In this document: one piece after another, positions 7,327 through 11,887 of the stretch
Numbering within the stretch: the first letter of the stretch is position 1
Layout: each line of letters begins with the position of its first letter
Assembly (NCBI GenBank): GCA_014801595.1
Contig: JAAVDV010000005.1
Coordinates: forward strand, 1-11,887
Reading direction: 5' to 3'
DNA: 11,887 bases
From: Bacteroides sp.
Lineage (GTDB): Bacteria; Bacteroidota; Bacteroidia; Bacteroidales; Muribaculaceae
Made by a program: the position numbers and the translations under genes
The notes under the pieces: model-generated
The model's database searches: none
Seen by the model: the letters and a program-made list of their open reading frames with translations, nothing else
Told to the model about the DNA's origin: nothing

Positions 7327-7719
7327 ATGATGAAATCCAATCTTCTATTTGGGTTGGCGATTAGTGGGCTACTACTATCCTCACAGGATGGCCTCGCACA
7401 AACGAATATAGGTGGTAATAATGACGCACCTATAGTCGTGATAAAGCTTCCCATCAAACCTAAACCAAACCCTACCTTGCGTCCGAAGGCTCCCTCTATG
7501 CAGGATGTCACGTGTACCTACAATGAAGGAATGCTCACTTTCGAGTTCGCTTATCCGGAGGGTGAGTGCGAGCTGCAACTCACGGATCTATCCACCGGCG
7601 AGATGATTCTCGACAACTTCGATTCCGCCATATCTGAACCCGTCTATGTCGGCTACCACTCTACCGCATCGCTGACAGTAACCACCGCCAACGGAAATAT
7701 CTATTCCGGTGGATGGTAA
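7327..7719 (+). CDS. Short secreted protein, DUF3244-like
   Basis: This is a 130-residue protein with a signal peptide (hydrophobic core LLFGLAISGLLLSS, likely cleavage after A24 in GLA/QT). A proline- and lysine-rich linker (KLPIKPKPNPTLRPKAP) follows. The compact beta-rich domain at about 58-130 (MLTFEFAYPEGECELQLTDL, then VYVGYHSTASLTVTTANGN) resembles the DUF3244 proteins found in Bacteroidetes. They are small periplasmic or outer-membrane-associated proteins of unknown function, built like a single Ig-like beta sandwich. The start has two adjacent ATG codons (7327 and 7330); the first is used here. It is the first gene after the operon promoter, and the peptide gene follows after 48 bases. 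The function is not known. A role as partner or carrier for the peptide or the TonB receptor is only suggested by position. The C-terminal half is richer in GC than the N-terminal half. Confidence 0.75.
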   Translation: MMKSNLLFGLAISGLLLSSQDGLAQTNIGGNNDAPIVVIKLPIKPKPNPTLRPKAPSMQDVTCTYNEGMLTFEFAYPEGECELQLTDLSTGEMILDNFDSAISEPVYVGYHSTASLTVTTANGNIYSGGW

Positions 7720-7767
7720 AGTTACTTCTATATATTGAACATACCTGTGTAACATAACTCAATAATA

Positions 7768-8067
7768 ATGGACACTTCAAGAATTAAAAAATTTTTGGAA
7801 TCTGTAACCGATTCCAATCTCCCCCTTGATCAGCAGCCACTCGTATTCGCATGTAATGAGGATCTGATGGGAGAATCCAATGATGGCATTTGTTCAAATA
7901 AGTCTGCCAGCGCATGTATGGACAATGCGAACTGTACAAATTACGGAGCTGCCTGCAACTTTGCGAGGAACGGAAATTGTACCAATGAATCAAATTCTTA
8001 CTGCCATATTATAACTCCTCCAAATGGTGCAATCTGCATTTCTAATGGCTACTACGTATGTAATTAA
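7768..8067 (+). CDS. Cysteine-rich peptide, candidate precursor of a radical-SAM-modified RiPP
   Basis: This is a 99-residue peptide with no signal sequence. The first 28 residues are cysteine-free, charged and leader-like (RIKKFLESVTDSNLPLDQQP). Residues 29-99 contain nine cysteines at 29, 42, 50, 56, 63, 71, 79, 90 and 98. The spacing from 42 to 79 is 6-8 residues, with two copies of an NxNCTN-like motif (NANCTN at 53-58, NGNCTN at 68-73). The cysteine part is rich in Asn, Ser, Gly and Ala and poor in charge, as expected for a modified core rather than an enzyme. A radical SAM/SPASM peptide maturase is encoded 107 bases downstream, the usual arrangement for RiPP precursors. Thioether or other C-linked crosslinks at these cysteines are an inference; no recognised precursor family was identified. 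A small zinc-binding or disulfide protein is the alternative, but the absence of an export signal makes disulfides less likely. The ATG at 7768 follows an AT-rich spacer without a Shine-Dalgarno sequence. Confidence 0.8.
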   Translation: MDTSRIKKFLESVTDSNLPLDQQPLVFACNEDLMGESNDGICSNKSASACMDNANCTNYGAACNFARNGNCTNESNSYCHIITPPNGAICISNGYYVCN

Positions 8068-8114
8068 CGGATATTTCCCGATGATACATAGCCTATGTGT
8101 CTTGTAAAACTCGT

Positions 8115-8148
8115 AATTTTGACTGCATAATATTATGCAGTCAAAATT
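8115..8148 (+). terminator. Perfect 34-base palindrome between peptide and maturase genes
   Basis: Two perfectly complementary 17-base arms meet at 8131/8132 (left arm AATTTTGACTGCATAAT). As RNA this folds into a hairpin closed by A-U pairs with a GACTGCAT core, followed by TTTAG. It lies 47 bases after the peptide stop codon and 26 bases before the maturase ATG, leaving no room for a promoter after it. The likely role is partial termination or mRNA end protection, so that peptide transcripts exceed maturase transcripts. A weaker imperfect hairpin (8083-8101, GATACATA with TATGTGTC around GCC) precedes it. A dimeric-protein binding site is the alternative reading. Confidence 0.7.
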
Positions 8149-8174
8149 TAGTCTAAATAGGTATTCCCTTAACT

Positions 8175-9482
8175 ATGAAAAAAAGTATTTATTATTCTGT
8201 AATAGAGATTGATAATAAACGTCTGTTGATTTATAATGCTCTTCAAGATAAATATTTAAGTTGTGCGAAAGAGGAGTGGCAGGCTTTTGAGAATGGTCTC
8301 GATATGACTCCAATATTCTTAGATAAATTATATGAAATAGGATTATTGATAGATGATGATATCAACGAGAGTGATATTGCCAAGAATCTGATGGATGAAG
8401 TAGACCAGGATCCTACAATCTTGCTTGTTCATGTCAATCCTACGTTGCAATGTAACCTGAATTGCTGGTATTGTTACGAGAACCACATTCCTTCATCTAA
8501 AATGCAGCCGGAGACTGTAAATGCGGTGATACGATATATGCACAATCGTCTTGAAGATGATAGGATAAAACATCTACAACTTGCATTTTTCGGTGGAGAA
8601 CCTCTACTGTATTTTAATGACGTTGTCAAACCTCTTATATCGGCAGCTAAAGAATTAGCTGAGAATTCAGGGATACCATTCAGCGTACATTTTACTTCAA
8701 ATGCCACTTTATTAAATGAAAATATCATCGGTTTCCTCAAGCCATTTAATGTCTCATTTCAGATTACATTGGATGGAGGTAAAGAGGCGCATGATAAGGT
8801 CAGACATATGAAGGGTGTGGGAACATATGAGCTTATTTTGAAAAACATCATGCGTTTGGCGACCACCGGTAAGAGGGTCGTGCTACGGGTAAATTTTACG
8901 GCTGATAACGTTGATACCGTTCCTGCCATTCTTGATGAAATCGCAGGCTGGCCATCTGAAATCAAGAGTAATATCCACATTGATTTACAACAGGTATGGC
9001 AGGATATAGGGAAGGATAACGAGGACAATATCAGCAATAAGATACACTTGATGATGGAAACTGCTGCTTCAAACGGTTTTACTATATCATCACCTTGGAA
9101 AGCAACAAATATTAAGCACTCATGCTACGGCGACAAACTGAATCATATCCTGATAAACTACAACGGTGACCTATATTTCTGTACAGCCCGTGACTTCAAG
9201 CCCGAAAACAGAAAGGGATATCTGTCAGAGGATGGATATCCGGTCTGGGAGAATGATTCTCTAAGAAAGCATATGAGTGTCAAGTTCTCCAATCCTACAT
9301 GCCGGAATTGCCGTATAGGTCCGCTATGCGGTGGCGGATGTAGGCAAAAGGCTTATGAAACTATGGGGAGATCAGGATGTCCGTTAGGGTTTACTGAGTA
9401 TGACAAGGATGATATAATACTTAAAAGATTCGAGAGATTCATCATTGTACCGCGGGTTAACCCCCTGAACTTAAACAACTAA
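8175..9482 (+). CDS. Radical SAM/SPASM peptide maturase
   Basis: This 435-residue enzyme should use S-adenosylmethionine and iron-sulfur clusters to modify a peptide by radical chemistry. Residues 1-75 form an N-terminal region that may be a PqqD-like peptide-recognition element (YSVIEIDNKRLLIYNALQ, then FLDKLYEIGLLID). The radical SAM domain has the CxxxCxxC cluster at C93, C97 and C100 (CNLNCWYC) and the GGEP motif at 140-143. The C-terminal SPASM domain has the complete seven-cysteine pattern: C317-x13-G-x4-C336, then C376-x2-C379-x5-C385-x3-C389 (CGGGC), and C402. These would hold two auxiliary [4Fe-4S] clusters. The architecture is that of peptide-modifying maturases and also of anaerobic sulfatase-maturing enzymes. 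No sulfatase is present and a cysteine-rich peptide is encoded just upstream, so peptide maturation is favoured. The exact crosslink cannot be told from sequence. The gene is AT-rich and lies 14 bases before the TonB receptor gene. Confidence 0.92.
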   Translation: MKKSIYYSVIEIDNKRLLIYNALQDKYLSCAKEEWQAFENGLDMTPIFLDKLYEIGLLIDDDINESDIAKNLMDEVDQDPTILLVHVNPTLQCNLNCWYCYENHIPSSKMQPETVNAVIRYMHNRLEDDRIKHLQLAFFGGEPLLYFNDVVKPLISAAKELAENSGIPFSVHFTSNATLLNENIIGFLKPFNVSFQITLDGGKEAHDKVRHMKGVGTYELILKNIMRLATTGKRVVLRVNFTADNVDTVPAILDEIAGWPSEIKSNIHIDLQQVWQDIGKDNEDNISNKIHLMMETAASNGFTISSPWKATNIKHSCYGDKLNHILINYNGDLYFCTARDFKPENRKGYLSEDGYPVWENDSLRKHMSVKFSNPTCRNCRIGPLCGGGCRQKAYETMGRSGCPLGFTEYDKDDIILKRFERFIIVPRVNPLNLNN

Positions 9483-9496
9483 ATAAGCAAACCGTT

Positions 9497-11812
9497 ATGA
9501 GAAGATATCTGACATCGATTATACTGTTATTGTTAAGTTGGATAACCTTCAGCTTATACGCAGATACGTGTTACAGCGTCTCGGACGATTCGGGACAACC
9601 CGTGGCCGGAGCGACAGTTACGGCAAGCGATACCATAGCGGATAGGGTAATAGAAGTATGCTTAACGGATGAGCAGGGAAGTGCATGCTTACAAGAGACT
9701 ATGGGGAAAGATGTGCTTGTCAATATATCCGCACCCGGGTATAAGAAGGTTGTGTTCGTTTATGACCCGGCCAAGACAACCGTAGTGCTCGAGCAGGATG
9801 CGACCGACCTGCAGGAGGTGACGGTATATGCCACCAGGGACAACGTGAAGCAGTCGGGGGGAACCTTGGTGTTTACTCCCGGAAGCCTGAAAAAGGAGGT
9901 GTCAAACATCTACGACCTTATTAAATACGTGCCCATGGTGAACCATGAAGATGGCAAATTCAAGATATTAGGACGCAACCCCCAGCCAATCATTAAGATA
10001 AACGGGAAACTTCCCCGGGAACTCGGCGCGGGCTTTATGGCGGCCTTACAGTCGCTTCCGGCCACTATGGTCAGGAGGGTGGAGGTGACCCCGAACGCGG
10101 GCAGCACCGAAGCGTCCTCTTCTACGGGGGGTGTGATCAATCTCGTCATAGATATGCCTGACGAAGGAATACTAAACCGTGCCGGTGCCGGTGTAAGTTA
10201 CCGCACGGATTTCTCGACAAACGAATCATATTGGATAGGCTGGAAACGCAAGCGCTTCAGCGGCTCGGCCGCATTCGGTTTCAGCAACGATGCCCAGCAT
10301 AACGAGATGAGGGAACGCTATGAATATCCGGATATCGGAAAGGATGTTGAACAGACCCAATTCTCCAAATCAAGTAGACAGGATATACAGGCCGCCGTGA
10401 ATATGGCGTACACCCTTTCGCAAAAAGCTGTTGTGGGATTTGGAACGGGAATACAGAGCCGTCACGAGTGGGATTCCAGCTACACAGAGGGTGAGATAAG
10501 GATGGATGGTGAATGCACTCGCACATGCTTCCTGAACAGGAACCGCCTTCCGTGGCATTTCCCATCGTACGGTGTGTCGGTATGGTCTACCCTGTATCCG
10601 AATCCACAGAAGAATATGTTGGATATCTTTGCGGGTTACTCCCACAATGTGCGTAATTCATATAATACGTATGAGGAATCGGGCATGGACGGTGGTAAAG
10701 CCGGTACAAGACAGGATCTCGGATTGAAATCACAGGGCTATTCGTTGAAGGCCACGTTCATGCAGGTGTTGTCCGGGGCACACCGGATAGCCGGTGGTTA
10801 TGATTTCTACGCCATGGACATCAACCAGGACCAGGAGTATGCGGATACTGACCCCGACAGGTTCCATTACAAGGAGATGAACAATGCAATATACGGGGAG
10901 TGGAATGCCACATGGAGCAGCCTGTTCTCCACAAGGGTAGGTCTGAGGGGTGAATACCTCCATACGAGGGGTCACCAGACACAGGAAGGGACGACGTTCA
11001 GCCATGATTACTGGAACCTTTTCCCCTCGGTGTCGTTGAGCTTCAATATCCCGGCAGGGGGACAGAGCCTGTCGCTCTCGGTCGCGCGTACGGAAGATCT
11101 CCCCATTTATTCCCTGTTGAACCCATACAAGAGATGGTATTCCGAAACGAGCTACTATACAGGTAATCCCGATCTCAAGCCCTCGTATTCATGGACCACG
11201 GATTTCACCTATTCGTTCCTGTCGAGCTTTATGGCGGGAGCATCATGGAACCACCAGCCGGGCATGAGGGAGAACTACACGTATGTAAAGGATGGCTATA
11301 CCGTATCGAGCTCGACGAATATCGGTGATTACGATGCGTTGTACTGTTACCTGCAGTACTTCAAGTCGTTCTGGCAGCGCCTCAGGGTAAACGTGACTGC
11401 GGGTGTACGGCATATCTCGCGCAACGGAGAAATAGAGGGGTCATATCTACGTGACGTGACGACATATTTCAGTGGCAACATAAGGGTGAATTACCTCATA
11501 TCCGAACCTTACCAATGGAGAGCTTCGGCGGTGTTCATCTACAACAGCCGGGAAAGTGGCTTGACTTCTTACGGGCTCCCCTTCTACAATCTTTTAGTCG
11601 AGTTATCCAAAGACTGGAAGTGCGGTCTGTCAGTCAAGGCAGCCTGCAGCCATATAGTCACGAACCGTGATCCTTTTACTTTCAGCAATGATGTCTACAG
11701 ACGTTACAGTCTGACTGTTCACCAGCCGGTAACCTGCTCATTGAACCTCAGCTATACTTTCGGCAACCTCAGGGTGCAGCGTACGGCGGAACGTCAGATG
11801 AATATAAAGTAA
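9497..11812 (+). CDS. TonB-dependent outer-membrane receptor
   Basis: This 771-residue protein has a signal peptide (YLTSIILLLLSWITFSLYA, likely cleavage after A22). A carboxypeptidase-regulatory-like beta domain follows (about 25-98; GQPVAGATVTASD, TDEQGSACLQE, APGYKKVVF). Next is a plug domain (about 105-220; LQEVTVYATR, IYDLIKYVPMV, VRRVEVTPNAGS, GGVINLVID). The remainder is a beta-barrel of alternating aromatic strands ending at residue 771. The length is that of the Bacteroidetes outer-membrane beta-barrel receptor group, shorter than the roughly 1000-residue SusC transporters, and no SusD partner is present. Such receptors move ligands across the outer membrane using energy from TonB/ExbBD. 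Tight spacing after the maturase gene implies co-transcription, so the ligand may be the modified peptide or a related molecule. Uptake, release or immunity are all possible. The N-terminal domain contains three cysteines (C25, C55, C64). Codon use is more GC-rich than in the maturase. Confidence 0.9.
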   Translation: MRRYLTSIILLLLSWITFSLYADTCYSVSDDSGQPVAGATVTASDTIADRVIEVCLTDEQGSACLQETMGKDVLVNISAPGYKKVVFVYDPAKTTVVLEQDATDLQEVTVYATRDNVKQSGGTLVFTPGSLKKEVSNIYDLIKYVPMVNHEDGKFKILGRNPQPIIKINGKLPRELGAGFMAALQSLPATMVRRVEVTPNAGSTEASSSTGGVINLVIDMPDEGILNRAGAGVSYRTDFSTNESYWIGWKRKRFSGSAAFGFSNDAQHNEMRERYEYPDIGKDVEQTQFSKSSRQDIQAAVNMAYTLSQKAVVGFGTGIQSRHEWDSSYTEGEIRMDGECTRTCFLNRNRLPWHFPSYGVSVWSTLYPNPQKNMLDIFAGYSHNVRNSYNTYEESGMDGGKAGTRQDLGLKSQGYSLKATFMQVLSGAHRIAGGYDFYAMDINQDQEYADTDPDRFHYKEMNNAIYGEWNATWSSLFSTRVGLRGEYLHTRGHQTQEGTTFSHDYWNLFPSVSLSFNIPAGGQSLSLSVARTEDLPIYSLLNPYKRWYSETSYYTGNPDLKPSYSWTTDFTYSFLSSFMAGASWNHQPGMRENYTYVKDGYTVSSSTNIGDYDALYCYLQYFKSFWQRLRVNVTAGVRHISRNGEIEGSYLRDVTTYFSGNIRVNYLISEPYQWRASAVFIYNSRESGLTSYGLPFYNLLVELSKDWKCGLSVKAACSHIVTNRDPFTFSNDVYRRYSLTVHQPVTCSLNLSYTFGNLRVQRTAERQMNIK

Positions 11813-11865
11813 GTAGTTGCTAATAATTAATCGATATATGTTTACACAGTAGTTGGAAAGATCTT

Positions 11866-11887
11866 GAACGATAAAACTCGTTCTTTT
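11866..11887 (+). terminator. Possible terminator after the TonB receptor gene (cut by window end)
   Basis: GAACGA (11866-11871) pairs with TCGTTC (11878-11883) around a TAAAAC loop, followed by TTTT at the last bases of the window. It would end the operon after the receptor, but the stem is only 6 bp and the T-run is cut off by the window end. Confidence 0.5.

Noticed and set aside
8175..9482. Anaerobic sulfatase-maturing enzyme
   Set aside because: Domain layout is shared, but no sulfatase gene is present, and a nine-cysteine peptide gene lies directly upstream in the same operon. Not fully excluded without phylogeny.
9497..11812. SusC-type glycan transporter of a polysaccharide utilisation locus
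   Set aside because: At 771 residues it is too short for SusC, no SusD gene follows, and no glycoside hydrolase is seen in the window.
1..11887. tRNA, rRNA, insertion sequence or phage integrase
   Set aside because: No cloverleaf-like segments, rRNA sequence, transposase or integrase motifs were seen on either strand.

Overview
The window looks like a chromosome segment of a Bacteroidales bacterium. Three promoters match the Bacteroidetes pattern (a TTTG or TTG box about 20 bases before TAnnTTTG). No Shine-Dalgarno-like sequences precede the genes. Several proteins are typical of the phylum: a DUF3244-type secreted protein, a TPR regulator that spans the membrane, and a TonB-dependent receptor with a carboxypeptidase-regulatory-like N-terminal domain. 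The GC-rich codon use of the housekeeping genes fits a Muribaculaceae-like gut lineage, but that family placement is a guess.

Bases 1-4990 are core genome. An M24 aminopeptidase gene is followed by a CCA tRNA nucleotidyltransferase gene, and then by a PpiD/SurA-like membrane-anchored periplasmic chaperone with its own promoter and a strong terminator. Bases 5026-5238 hold a degenerate tandem repeat built from CCATAG-like words with a 53-base period, plus an inverted copy of its first 13 bases next to the following promoter.

Bases 5257-11887 look like accessory DNA and form one functional neighbourhood: (i) a membrane-spanning TPR/coiled-coil/HTH regulator whose gene switches abruptly from GC-rich to AT-rich within the reading frame; (ii) a Bacteroidetes promoter driving a short secreted DUF3244-like protein; (iii) a 99-residue, nine-cysteine peptide without a signal sequence; (iv) a radical SAM/SPASM peptide maturase; (v) a TonB-dependent outer-membrane receptor 14 bases further on. 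A perfect 34-base palindrome separates peptide from maturase and could make the peptide more abundant than the enzyme. A weak terminator-like hairpin lies at the window end.

The most interesting hypothesis is that genes (ii)-(v) form a RiPP (ribosomally made, post-translationally modified peptide) system. In it a cysteine-rich precursor is modified by the radical SAM enzyme, the regulator controls expression, and the TonB receptor handles the product or its cue. No dedicated exporter or leader peptidase is visible in the window, so how a product would leave the cell is open.
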